Source: Alnus glutinosa (taxonomy: Eukaryota; Streptophyta; Magnoliopsida; Fagales; Betulaceae). From it: a stretch of DNA of 64,000 nt. Below are positions 21,105 through 32,590 of the stretch, piece by piece (the stretch's first letter is position 1; each line of letters begins with the position of its first letter). The stretch lies in the NCBI RefSeq assembly GCF_958979055.1, contig NC_084895.1:21746501-21810500 (forward strand), given 5' to 3'. Under the pieces are notes generated by a model. The model was not told the DNA's origin. It did no database searches and saw only the letters and a program-made list of their open reading frames with translations. The translations under genes were made by a program, and so were the position numbers.

Positions 21105-22365
21105 TCTTTCTTCCTGCGTCTCCAGCTCCCATTTTAGCTTATCTTTCTTCTGTCATCGGGGATGGTAGGAATTAAGGAGAGTTCTGGGCGGGTAGGTTTG
21201 ATGCTAGCTTTGTTGCCTTGGCATTGGCTGACTAAAGACATCCTCGCAAAGGCGCCATCTTTCTTCAGTAAAAACGTGACTTTCATAGGCCTCTAGGTCT
21301 TTTAATGGTGCTCTGCTTGAAAACTCAATAATTGAGTTTTTGAGACTCCGTTTTGTTAACAACAGGTACTGTTTCTGCCTTCACGGGTAAGGATCATCTG
21401 TGCTGAGTTTCTCTTCCTCGTTAGAGAATCTCTTGTGCACCAAAATCTTTGTAAATAAGAGTCTTCGGATTGGATAGGCAGTAGAGATAGGAACTCTTAT
21501 CTGTAGGGTGGGCTTTCAAGCCAGAGATGCATTATTATGTAAATTTGCTTTCTTGAGATCCATTTTGTTGAGTGAAGCTAGATTGATACAGATCAATTAG
21601 CATCATTTTCAAAGCCAGGGCACCAGAATAGCACAACCGGCCATGTTATGACCTGCATCACAGAAAACAGCCATGGCCTGCATCACCGGAAAACGGCAAA
21701 ATCATGCAGAAAAATAAAATCAAAGCATATGGTTGAATCATCAGTTGAGTCTGTTGTGATTGATTGGAGATTAATTTAAGAGTTTAAATAATTACCACTT
21801 CGTCTAGCTGCTGAATTGAATTGAATGCATGTGTTTGACAATTTGACTGAAAGAGTAGTTGATTGCTTTTAGACGTTTATTAGGTCAAAAGAGTGATACA
21901 TTTCATCGATGCAGACCAATTCCTAGAGACCCAGGATTTTAATTGCCACCCATTTGGTTTTGACATCAATGTTAAGCTCAGCAACTTGCCCCAAGATGTT
22001 CTTTCACTTCCTCGATACTGGAAACGCACTACACTCAAGCATATTGTTAAGAAGATAGAGGCGCATTTGTTCTTCGGTGTTTTCCTATGTGTCCACCAAC
22101 GCCCATTTGGATCATTGATTGGTTGACAATGAGTTTACAAGATGGGTCTGATATGAAACTTTTTTGTTTGTTGTGCAGCGTGATTGGTTAGCGTTTACTT
22201 AATGGGCTGCTCATGTTTTTGACTATATTCTAAGCAACCACATAAAGAATGGTTTTGGGAGCTTGTCTGAATGGACAACTTTGATGTACAAACATGTTTT
22301 ATAATGACTTAGTAACTTGATGAGTGTTATAGTCATCTAAACCATTTACATGGATATGGTTGTAG
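20995..22365 (+). other. Proposed 1.37-kb intron or 3' flank of FBX3
   Basis: Conserved with 43942-45293 (FBX6) and 53902-55179 (FBX8). It starts GTATGG and ends TTGTAG. A further acceptor-like 'tttgttgtgcag' lies at 22167-22178. It has no protein-like frame. Confidence 0.45.
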
Positions 22366-22714
22366 GAATGGGGAGTGGTGTCATACCTACCCCGTCATGT
22401 TCATGTTGTTTGCATTACGCCACCCAATTCAACGACCATGAAGACTGTAGGAGAAAACAACAGGAGATAGAGCAGAAATTGGAAGACACACAAATCTTAC
22501 TGCGGGATATGCAAGAAGGTATGTCGAAGATGCAGGAAGAGATAGATATGTTAATGGCACTTGTAAGAAGGTTAGAGAATCTTTCCAATATAATTTATTT
22601 TTTCACACGCACACATTAACTAATTGTTAGAATGGACATGATTATGATATGGAATTCTTTTCTCCTAGGCCTGGAGGGAGCTTTGGAGGTGATCCAAGCC
22701 AAGGCAACCTGTGA
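22366..22714 (+). CDS. Putative downstream exons of FBX3: coiled coil plus short tail
   Basis: An acceptor-like AG at 22364-22365 is followed by 205 open bases encoding 'MGSGVIPTPSCSC', a Cys/His-bearing stretch and a heptad-rich helix ('EIEQKLEDTQILLRDMQEGM', 'SKMQEEIDMLMALV'). After the F-box exon ends in phase 1 at 20994, this exon joins in the correct frame (G+GA gives Gly). The exon may end at 22570 (AG|GTTAGA) and join 22669-22714 (acceptor 'ttctcctag'), ending 'PGGSFGGDPSQGNL' and TGA. A second donor, GTAAGA at 22563, would give a different short tail. FBX8 has the same exons at the same spacing with only substitutions between them. It could instead be a separate small gene or a remnant, as no transcript is available. 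Confidence 0.5.
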
Positions 22715-23148
22715 GTGGGGTGTAGCTGCAAGTGAGAGTTCTAGAAAGAGGTATTACTACCATCTCTTGTCATTTTTTGTTTAGTTCTCATGATAATGGG
22801 ATTGTAGTGTGCATTGGGTGTTGAGATTAATTTTGACTTGATTATGAGGGGAAGCATATATGGTTGAATTAAGTTGATTCCCGAATTTGTGAAAACCTGT
22901 CTATTGTGATTTTTGTACGGATAGAAAATAAATCAGATAATTTGGCTTGACATATCTACTGCCAAAAGTCTCTACTCCTTTTATATTTCCTACTTTGGGT
23001 AAAACGATGAGCTGATAACAGTGGCTTCTTTTCCATGGATCAGAGTCACTAGAATGACTTCGAACTGCAAATTAGAGATCTGGAGCCAAATGGTATGGAT
23101 TTTGAGTTCGCTATGAATTTTGTAAAATAAAAAACAAATAGCTATGGT

Positions 23149-23835
23149 ATGATATTCAACTGTTTCTATGAGCTTGAGCCTTTGTTAATTAATGGAACCG
23201 TGACTGTTTACCCAAGGCTTGGTCCGTGGGGCCTTTTTGCCTGGTTGAGCCACCAAAGGTTCCACCAGAACCCCACAGTAAGCCTACATGGGTGCAGTGG
23301 CTTGACAAGAAGCGTGAGCAGGGAAAACTCAGTTCTATATGTAGCCTTTAGATCTCAGGTAGTGATTTCGCCTGCACAACTCAAAGAACAACAAAGATTT
23401 CTTGCAAACTGGGTTGGAGGAAGTTCTTCAACCTAATCTAAAAAAAATGACGTGTCCATTTTTTTTAATAGCATGCTTTTTTACTAAAATTCATTCTAAC
23501 TTTGTCCCTGTTATTAAAAAGACATGTGCTTTTCACATGCTCAAGGGACTCGTCATTTTTATAGACTGGATTGAAAGAACTTTCTCCAACCCAGTTTGGA
23601 GGAAAACTCTATCCCTCAAAAGAAATAGCAACTGGGTTGGAAGAATCTAAAGTGAATTTCTTGTGGGTGATAAGAAAGAGTGAGTCGGAGCTTTTGGAGG
23701 GATTTGAAAAGAGTGAAAGAGGAATTGTAGAGAGAGACTAGGTTGAATAAAGGGAGATTTTGATGCATGAGTGTGTGCAAGGCTTTCTAAGCCACTGGAT
23801 GGAATTCTGTTTTGGAGAACGAATATGATCTTCTT
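23149..23835 (+). pseudogene. Broken UDP-glycosyltransferase (UGT90-like) fragment
   Basis: Shifting frames give 'FYELEPLLI', then 'PKAWSVGPFCLVEPPKV', 'KPTWVQWLDKKREQGK', 'VAFRSQVVISPAQLKE', and after an insertion 'EESKVNFLWVIRKSESELLE' and 'REILMHECVQGFLSH'. This is the order seen in the C-terminal half of plant family 1 glucosyltransferases, which transfer glucose from UDP-glucose to small molecules. The last part is the start of the PSPG sugar-donor box. Its 'WVDQ' opening is destroyed by TAG and TAA, and the sequence stops just after 'GFLSH'. There are frameshifts near 23212 and 23318 and an insertion at 23410-23620. It is non-functional. A related copy follows FBX8. Confidence 0.8.
23410..23620. 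repeat. Palindromic insertion in the UGT fragment
   Basis: The arms 'aactgggttggaggaagttc' and the reverse of 'aactttctccaacccagttt' pair, with part of the UGT text ('gcaactgggttggaagaatc') repeated at the right border. It splits the UGT frame. It is absent from the FBX8-linked copy, where a different insertion occurs. Confidence 0.55.
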
Positions 23836-25984
23836 CATTGTCTTCCTCTTCTTTGTAGTCCTGGAATAAGAGAAAAATATGGATTTGTTAATTATTTATT
23901 TACAGGAAGTGATGAAATAACGTGCATTGAATGGGAGATTAATAATGAGACTTTTCTTTTAGACTTGTAATTGGAGATGTATGAAAACTTATGACCATGC
24001 AGCTTTCATGTCTTGTTATTTTCCTTCTTTTGTCTATTATTATTATTATTATTATTATTATTTATTCAATGGCAATATCATTGCCTTGTATTGTAGTCTT
24101 GCCTTTTGGGAAGTCAAAAAGCTGGTCTTGCTTGTTAAGTCTTTAGTAGGAATTAACTAGTTTTCATATCTTTGGTGTTCTGGGATATTTCCTGACTTTA
24201 GCTTTTATTTATTTTTTACCAATCAAACTGCATTTTCTCCCTTCTTGGCATGTCCGGCGGTTCCCCTTGCTCTCCAGAAGTGGATATGTCCATGAGTGCC
24301 ATTTAGTTATTTTCCTGTAACGAATATATCCTTGTTATTATAGCAGAAATAACAATTCACAACAGGTTTACCTTTGTTTAATTTAATTACGTTTTTTGTT
24401 CCTTATTTTTATTATTGGTTGTTGTCGTACCAGGTTGATGATTGGCTTGAAAGATTGATTGATGAAAATGGGGAGGACTTGTAAAGAATGAAGGGCATCT
24501 TTTGTTGCAATGAATTTAGAGTTTTGAAGACCTCAACTGTGCATGTAGGATTGACTCAAGTACTCACCTATCTTTGAAGCAGTTTGTTTTGATTTTGAAT
24601 TAGTAAATAGCAATGTCTGAAACATTTTAGCCATGAATATCTTTCTCTCTCTCTATCTATCTATCTATGTATATATATATATAATATGTGTAAATATTCC
24701 AAACTGTAGGACCTGTTTGTTGTGTAGGAAATGTCTCTTTAGAGTTTAGACAGTCATGTACTCGTTATAAGTTTCTGCTGCTTCATTTAAAATTAGTCCA
24801 TGTGTTATGCTCTGCATTTTCAAGCGCAAATTTGGTATGTGATTGAGTTGAGTAATGCTACACACACTCAAATTTCTTTGCGCTGATTTTCACGTTTCCT
24901 TAAATGACTTTTTAAAGATCTCTTTCAAATTCAGTGGTGGTTTGGTTTGGATCATGATCTTCTGTAATTTCTTTTTCAAATTACAGAATTTAGGTTGTTT
25001 ATAGACATCGAGACTCCTGAAAAATGGCACATTAAAAATGTAGCATATTATCGAGACAACAAGAAATAATTTTCTTCTCAAAATGTGTCTTTTTCACTTT
25101 TGCTTTGAAGCTTTTTTATTTTTTTTAAGAGGACTAAAAGACAGTTTTTGACGTTTTTTATTTTTTATTTTTTTTTATAACATTGAGAGATAGAACTTGA
25201 TGAAAATGTTCTCAATTCTCAATTGTATTGTGCCACATTTTTAATTTTTAATAGGTAGCACTTTTGAAGCATTTTGTTGTCTAAAGAGGGTATAAATTTT
25301 TAGTTTGAGAAATTGTAGATCTTCATCCATTTAAAAGTCACCCAAGAGAGTCGGGGCAATAAATGTGGATGATTGGAAATGCGTGTAGCATAATACTCGA
25401 TACTAAGTTATTAACCACCGCCTATCATGGAAATTTTCTAAAGCAATTGGTTGGTGTAAAAATGCTTATTGTTACTTGTTCCTTATTTTTAATTGCCATT
25501 TTGACCTATCATTAGATCATTCTTTGACCATTTGAATTAAATTGTTCTTTTTCAAATATTATTTTCGATCAATCTTGTAGTATACAACAACGCATTCATG
25601 TTTGGGTAAAACTTGTTTTTTTTATTATATTTTATTATTTTTCAATCCAAACTCACCGAAATCTAATATTGCTTTGAAAAAAAAAATCCAATTTGTTTTT
25701 TGGGTGGGGAATTGCACGCGCTCCTATCACTGGCATATACACACTATGAGATCGAATTCAATTTTTAAAATATTTTCTAGGAAACCTTAAAGTGAAGTAC
25801 GGTTTTTTTTTTTTTTTTTTTTTTTTGGCTCTATTGAATATTGGGAAGGGGAAAAGGGTTTTAGTGAAGTAGTTTAAATGGCCATTAGATTAGGCCACTA
25901 AATTTCTTGGCATAATTTTTTTTAATAAAAAAAAATGGAAAATTATACATACTCTTAAAACTATTATTCCATTATTAATGTCTT
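23836..25984 (+). repeat. Distal flank of the FBX3 unit
   Basis: Bases 23836-24290 match 56925-57370 behind FBX8. Bases 24510-25984 match the type A flanks of FBX1, 2, 4 and 5, so type A and B units share their distal ends. It includes an (ATT)n run at about 24039-24061 and ends with a foldback left arm near 25940. No gene is visible. Confidence 0.7.
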
Positions 25985-26155
25985 CCGGCATGATTAGAAG
26001 ACTAAGTTTCCGTCTCAAGCTGGGAAAGAAATCCTCCTCAAATATGTGACCCAAGCCATTCCAACGTATAACATAAGTGTTTTACTCTTCCATTTGGGTT
26101 TGAGCACTAAAATCAATTGCATGATACAAAAGTTATGGTGGGGACATAAAGAAAA
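25985..26155 (+). mobile_element. LINE reverse-transcriptase thumb fragment (LINE D)
   Basis: Encodes 'EILLKYVTQAIPTYNISVLL' and 'TKINCMIQKLWWGHKE', matching LINE B at 10350-10500. It is cut short by the GC-rich sequence that begins near 26156. Confidence 0.7.
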
Positions 26156-26371
26156 TAACCGGCTAGCGGTGGCTTAGTTACCCCCAAAAGGAATTTAGGG
26201 GTGGTTTGAAGGCCACACCGGCTAGCGGTGGCCATGTGCCACACCTGGCAACCTCTTGGGGTGCCTCCACACCTAGAAGGGTTCTAGGGGTGGCCCGAAG
26301 GCCACCCCCGGCACTTAGGGGTAGCCGCGTGCCACCCTCAAAGTGGTGGTTGCCCAACTAGCTGCCACCCT

Positions 26372-26424
<53 letters not shown>

Positions 26425-26660
26425 GTATATAAAAAAATTGTAATTTACCCTCACAAAGTTTCTAAAATTTTCAATTCAATCCCTAAAAGGGAAAAACGAC
26501 ATTGTTTTGGAGTGGTCAAAATTCCGTCTGGTCTGACCGTCAAACTAGACAGAATGCTTGAATTGAAATTTTTTGAAACTTTAGAGGGTACATTGTAAAT
26601 TTTTAAACTTTGGTATCCAAATTGAAAATAATTGACAACTTCGAGGGTGAATTGTATTTA
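26156..26660. mobile_element. Half of a GC-rich foldback-type element
   Basis: A GC-rich stretch of repeated 'ggtggcc' palindromes (26190-26375) is followed by about 40 T and then an AT-rich arm ending 'gggtgaattgtatttaatcc'. This resembles the cores and arms of the foldback elements at 27084-27777 and 40085-40845, but the left arm is missing. Confidence 0.45.
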
Positions 26661-26831
26661 ATCCAAAGAAAAGTTAGACTTCTATTTGATAAAATGTTTC
26701 ATTTACAGATTTCTGTGCCGTATAGAAAGGACAAAAAAAATACGATATTCAGAAAATAAATAAAGAAATAATATTTAAACCATACATAAAATAATAGACG
26801 ATAAGATGAAAAATGTCTTTTAAAATTCATT

Positions 26832-28004
26832 AAGGTTAAATACCTTTTTTTCCTGAATTTTGATAATTTTATTTTTTTCCTTTTTGATTTCACTTTCGAT
26901 TACTTGAAGTACATCACTTATGGGCATATACATAAATAGTATTTCCGTTCATTTTTCATCAAGAAAACTAATGAAATTTCACGTTAAAACCAATCGAAAT
27001 TTGACATGCTCATAAACGAAGAGAAATGATGGAGGGGGACCTTTAACAGGCTCCCCTCCCTCCTTTACAATAAAAAAGAGAAAATTGCACCGTTGATTCC
27101 TGTGGTATGTCATAATTATTTTTTTTTCCCTATGGTTTAAAAAGTTCATGGGAAGTCCTCGTGGTATGCAATAATTACAAATCGATCCCTGGCGTCAAAT
27201 TCTGTTAAATTTTTTAACAAATTCCATCAAATGCCACGTCAACGACACGTGTCGCCAATAAGATGGTGACACGTGTCCATCTTAATAAAAAAATATAAAT
27301 TTATTAAAAAATAAATAAAAATACTTATTTCTTTTAAATAAAAAATAAAAAAAAAAGACTGAAAGGATGGCCGCGTGCCATCCCCAGTGGCCGCAGGGGG
27401 TGGCGCGCGGCCACCCCCAGTTGCCTGGGGTGGCCATTGGGCCACCCCCTGTAGCTTGGGGGCGGCCAGGCCACTGCCAAGCCACCCGGTCGGTTTATTT
27501 TTTTTTTGAATTTTTTATTTTATTTTTTTTAAAAAAAATAAGTATTTTTATTTATTTTTTAATAAATTTATATTTTTTTATTAAAATAGACTTATTGGCA
27601 ACGCGTGTCGCTGACGTGGCATTTGACGGAATCTGTTAAAAAATTTAACAGAATTTGACGCAAGGGATCGATTTGTAATTATTGCATACCACGAGGACCT
27701 CCCATGAACTTTTTAAACCATAGGGAGTAAAAAATAATTATGTCATACCACAGGGACCAACGATGCAATTTTCCATTTATAATAAAAAATACAAATTTAT
27801 TCAAAAAAAAAAAAAAAAAAACTTTTTGATTGTTTTATTTTTTTCCTTTTCAATACAATTACATTTTTTATTGTAAAAAAAAAAGAAACAGTCCCCTCTC
27901 TATCATTTCTCACAAAGGAGATACCTTACGTAATTGAAATGGAAAAAAATAAAATTTATTAAAATTCAGGGGAAAAAGGTATTTAACAAACTCAATTCGT
28001 TAAT
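26832..28004. mobile_element. Foldback element interrupted by a second foldback element
   Basis: The left arm 26832-27010 and the right end 27940-27995 belong to the family seen complete at 36705-37380. The region between contains the nested element at 27084-27777 and poly-A/T stretches. It is noncoding. Confidence 0.5.
27084..27777. mobile_element. Foldback element with about 200-bp arms and a GC-rich core
   Basis: The left end 'gaaaattgcaccgttgattc' and the right end (reverse of 'ggaccaacgatgcaattttc') begin arms that pair nearly throughout to about 27300 and 27545. The core (27360-27490) is a run of 'ggggtggcc' palindromes. Open frames over the core on both strands are a by-product of GC content. 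Confidence 0.8.
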
Positions 28005-28285
28005 TAAAACCGGATAAAGCCGAGTTTGGTGAATATAAAAATATAGACAAAAAGCCATTGATTGGAAGGGTGTCGGTTCAGCATTGCATGTGCGGTCAAG
28101 TAATTAAAGTGAGTAGGGAGTGTATAGTCAAATCACGAGGCCTTCGAAGAATCAAATCACAAAGGCATTTCCCAGTGTTGTCATTGTGTAGCCAAATCAG
28201 TAGCATCGTCTCCCAATTCATGTCAGCATAGATAAACAAAACAATCCGGAGGATTTTCTTCGACAAATTGATTTATATTCGGACG
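28005..28285 (+). repeat. Conserved 5' flank block upstream of FBX4
   Basis: Matches 37565-37800 (FBX5), 12960-13160 (FBX2) and, inverted, 2440-2640. The shared core 'tagtcaaatcacgaggcctt' makes this the most widely kept upstream block of the array and a candidate shared promoter region. It lies 1.7 kb from FBX4 because of later insertions. Confidence 0.65.
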
Positions 28286-28875
28286 AAGGTTGTTACCGAA
28301 CCGACTCGAACCAAATATTATGCGTTTCAATTCGGTTGGTTTAATTTTTTTTTAAACACAAACCGAGTTTAAGCTTAGTATAATCAAAAAATTTATTCAA
28401 GCTCTGTTCATTTAGCTTAAACTAGTTTATGAGCTATTCAATTAATTTAATCATTTCATATATAAAGTAAATGTCGCGTTTGTTTAATTTTTTTTAAAAT
28501 TAATACTAATTTTTAGTGACTTAATAATGATTAAATGCACTTATATTTATATCCAGACTAACAATTTTAATAATTTAACCTATATTTATTATATTACTAA
28601 GAATTTTTATTTTTATTTTTTTTAAAAAAAACTTAAACCTCTTCTCATTACAAAGTTAAAAATAATAAAAATGAAGTTATACGAGGCGAGCTGAGCCGAA
28701 CTTAAATTTATACAAGCTTGAAATTTTTTGTTCAAACTTTATACGTTTAATAAACGAACTGATCTCAAGCCGAACTAATAAAAATCAAGTCTAAACATAT
28801 TCACAAATAGCTCTGCTTGGTGAAGGTGCTTTTCGGATGAGATGTGTTATTTCTTATATTAAAAAAAGTGAAGTT
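28286..28875. other. Unassigned AT-rich insertion
   Basis: It begins with 'accgaaccgactcgaaccaa', resembling the motif-rich interior of the hAT-like element at 12163, but no matching termini or target duplication were found. No gene is visible. Confidence 0.35.
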
Positions 28876-29740
28876 TTTAATTTTTTTTTTTTTTTTGAAA
28901 GAAAGTTAGAACTTTCATTGCTGGAAACATATTACAAACAATACACTGAAAACGGCGAACAGAACACCACCCCAAGGGTGTACAACCAGCATGAGTTTAA
29001 CTACAGACAGCTGCAACTAAACAAATCCAATCACCAGACTAGTGCCTATGTGTTAACATAAACCTTTACTTGCACAAGGAATCGGTCACACAATCTGAGA
29101 TACAACTAAAGACTGGATTAATACAAACACGAAGCAAACTGTCAGAAAAAAACACAAAAACCCAACAACAGAAAACAACACAGACCACCGGCATCGGAAA
29201 ACGCCGTCTCCAGCGGCGGCGCGTGGAGCACACGCGCCCCCCAGGGACCTCCCTCTTCAAAACAGACGCCATCGAATACACCCGAACCACCGAAAACCAC
29301 CAGCCACGTCCCCGGAAGTCATGCCGCAACCCACACACGCCGAAACAGGGAGTGACCTCCCTAGCGCGTGCAGGCCACGTGCCGATAAGGAAAGCGCGTC
29401 ACGGCCAAGGATGGAGGTTGTAGGACCAGAGAAGGCCGACGACTACCGTGGAGAGGTCTGTGTCTTTGAGAACCCGGCAGAAGTGAGTAGATCTGACACC
29501 AAACAAACACTAAGGAAGCATGGTCAGAACTTCGCCGAAGACACGCAGAGCCGCCGTTCCCCAACGCCAAATCTCCGGTGAAATCTTCTGTCAAGGGATA
29601 AAACCACCACCGGAAAACCAGGGGGACTAAAACCCCATAGCCCTACTGGCCAGGAGACCAACTAAACTACCCAAAAAAACAAAAAAAAACAACCCTAACC
29701 CAAAAGAGCAAGAAGAAAACCATCACCAGAGGGGGAAGGC
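28876..29740 (-). mobile_element. Retroposon-like sequence, antisense, GC-rich body
   Basis: It starts with a T14 run and 'gaaagaaagttagaac', then about 850 bases of clearly higher G+C than its surroundings. It ends at a run of about 18 C (29750-29764), with CT-rich microsatellites after it. Open frames on both strands are low-complexity and match nothing I recognise. This is consistent with a polyadenylated retroposon in minus orientation. Confidence 0.4.
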
Positions 29741-30026
29741 GTGGAACGCCCCCCCCCCCCCCCCTCCTGGCTAACAAACTCTTCACAAACTCTCTCTCTC
29801 TCCAGAAGACTTCCGAGACCCTCTCTCTCTCTAGAAAGACGATTTTTATCTCTTTCCTTCTCTCTCTTTGAAGTTTTTAATTTAAGTCAGCACGAAGACC
29901 CAAGAAGAATAGTAGATGATAATATGATATACCATTTTTCATGTGTATATATATATATATATATTTTTGAACAAATAGCATATAGCGAAGTTTTTATCCC
30001 ATTTTGTGAGAGCAGAGATTGGAAGA

Positions 30027-31147
30027 ATGGCAAGGCAGGAAAGCTATGTGCCTGAGGAAGTGGTGGTGAAGATACTGTCGAGGCTGCATCCAAAATCTCT
30101 TATCCGATTCAAGTGTGTCTCCAAAAGGTGGCAAGCTCTCATGGAAACCCTGATTTCCTATCCAAAAACCTACTCAACCACTCCATTGTCACCCAAAACC
30201 CCAGCGATCCTCTCCGTCATATCATCTTCTTTGCCAGAGACAAATACGACCCCGGAACGCAAATACACTCTTTCCGCTCTTACGACTCCCTCCACTGCGC
30301 GTCTCAAACACCTCTGAATCTCCCACCAGCACCAACATTTGACATCGTCGCTTCCTGTAATGGCATGCTCTGCCTCTGGGCCTATGTGCCAAGCGACGTC
30401 TATCTCTGGAATCCCGCAAAGTCATCAGAACTCAAGGCTCTTCCGGCCGCGTCTTCTCACCGTCGACGTACAGTCGATGTGGATCAGGTGGGGTTCGGTT
30501 TCGACTCTCGATCTAACGACTTGAAAGTGGTCAGGCTTCTTCGGGTTGTAGACGAAGATGGTACTGGATGGTATGTAGAAGAAATATACAGCCTAAGATG
30601 CGGTTCTTGGAGACAGCTTGATCCAAGCGGGGACTTTCAAATATATGAGGGTTCGCGGAGCGCAGCATTGAATGGGGTTTTTCTATGGTATCATGACGGC
30701 GAATACGAGGATAGTGAGATAATAGTTGCTTTTGACTTCAGCGATGAGGAGTTCCGAACAATGCTGTTTCCAGATGCTCGTTTTTTCCGTGATTACGGTA
30801 AATGCACGCGGACTGTCACGGAGTTGAAGGGATATCTTGCTATGTTTGTTTTTCCTCGCCGGAAGAAAAACATGCATTTGGATATATGGGTCATGCTTGA
30901 ATTTGGTGTTAGGGAGTCGTGGACTAGACTTCTTAGCATTCGACTCCCATTGCATTTGAAAAGTCCATTGGGGTTTTGGAAGAACGGGGAGTTGTTTATC
31001 GAGAATAGGGAGGAGAAGCTGGTCTTGTATGATCTTTTTGCACAAACAGAGACGAATCTTCAATTTGAAGGGTCTCGGGACACGTTTCAAGTTGTAGACT
31101 ACAAGCTGAGTTCGGTTTTGATCAATGGAGGGGAGGATAATCCGTGA
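30027..31147 (+). pseudogene. FBX4: F-box/FBA gene with a one-base deletion in the F-box, type A
   Basis: ATG at 30027 opens 'MARQESYVPEEVVVKILSRL' and 'HPKSLIRFKCVSKRWQAL'. All other copies then read ATA GGA AAC. Here one A is missing at about 30143, so the frame shifts to 'METLISYPKT' and ends near 30317. The FBA half is intact in the shifted frame up to 'LINGGEDNP' and TGA at 31145. An internal ATG at 30113 could start a 344-residue protein that has the FBA domain but no F-box, so it could not dock to SKP1 in the usual way. The N-terminus also has three extra residues ('RQE') compared with the other copies. Otherwise it is closest to FBX5. It is probably a young pseudogene; a dominant-negative FBA-only product is possible but speculative. 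Confidence 0.88.
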
Positions 31148-32450
31148 GGTATGGCTCCATGCCCTTAGCTTGTTCAATTCATGTTTCTTTCTTTCTTTCT
31201 TTTTTTGTTTAATAAGAATGTTTGGTCCTAAATTTTGAGATTCATTTTATTGAGTGAAAGCTGGTTTGATACGGATCATACAGCATCATTTTCATATATA
31301 GAATTAGGTAAAAAGACTGAATTGAACAACGCATGTGTTTGACAAATTGACTGAAAGAGTGGTTGATTGCCTTTAGACTTTTATTAGGTAAAAAGAGTGA
31401 TATATTTCAGCGATGCAGGCCCAATTCTAAGAGACCCAGGATTTTCATTGCCACCCATTTTTTTTTTTGACATCAATGATAGGCTCAGCAAGTTGCCCCA
31501 AGATGTTCTTCATAACTTGCAATTGGTTAGCATTTACTTAATGGGCTACTCATGGTGGCCGCAAACCGTGGTGTAGAAGAGCTTGATCTTGATCTTGAAT
31601 CTGACATTTGTGAACACTGAAAAGGACATCACTTTTTCAAATCTCTAGCATAACCAGCTTATAGTATATTTCATTGAGATGAATGTGTTTAGGTTTATCT
31701 ATTTTTTTAAAAGAGGTTATGTTATTGACTCGATGCTTTATTTATCTTTTGATTCTTTTTCAGCATCTTTCCCACCTGCATGGTAAAGAAGGACGCTTTC
31801 ACTAAATTGAAGACCTCAACTGTGCATGTAAAATTGACTCAAGCACTCACCCATCTTTGAAGCAGTTTGTTTTGATTTTGAATTAGTAAATGGCAATGCC
31901 TGAAACATTTTAGTCATGAATATCTTTCCCTCTATCTATCTACCTATATATTTATATATAATATGTGTAAATATTCCGAACTGTAGGACCTGTTTGTTGT
32001 GTAGGAAATGTCTCTGTAGACACTCATGTACTCTTTATAATTATCTGCTGCTTCATTTAAAATTAGTCCTCGTGTTATGCTCTGCATTTTCAAACCCAAA
32101 TCTGATGCCGATGATAGAGTTGAGTGATGCTTCACACACTCAACTTCTCTCTGCGCTGATTTCCACACTTTCTGAAATGGCTTTTAAAGATTTATTTCAA
32201 ACTCAATGGTGGTTTGGTTTGGATCAAGATCTTCTAAATTTTTTTTCCCTCAAATTACATAATTTAAGTTGTTTCTAGACATCGTAACACTTGAAAAATG
32301 TCGCATATTAGAAATGTGGCATATTATGAAAATAACCAAAAAGAATTTTCCTCACAAAATGTGTCTTTTTCACTTTTGTTTCAATGCCTTTTTTTTTTTT
32401 TTTAGAGAATTAAAAGATAGTTTTTGACTCAATTTTTTTTTAAGAGAACT
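31148..32450 (+). repeat. Type A 3' flank of FBX4
   Basis: Collinear with 15296-16560 and 38968-40030. It breaks off near 32440, short of the foldback/LINE part found in the other units. No gene is visible. Confidence 0.75.
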
Positions 32451-32590
32451 AAAGGGTATTTTTGTGAGACAATTTTGGTTGTTTGGGTTATTTTGGACAC
32501 ATGATGGATGGTGAAGTGATGTACGTGTAGTGTGCAATAGACAATTTTTTAAAGATTTCTAGACGAGTTGTTCTATACATGCGTCAAGAG

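Noticed and set aside
27239-27639. Overlapping frames rich in Pro, Ala, Gly and Trp on both strands
   Set aside because: They cover the GC-rich palindromic core of a foldback element; both strands being open is a composition effect.
29066-29594. Basic open frames on both strands in the GC-rich stretch behind FBX3
   Set aside because: Low-complexity, with no recognisable domain, inside a poly-T-headed retroposon-like insertion.
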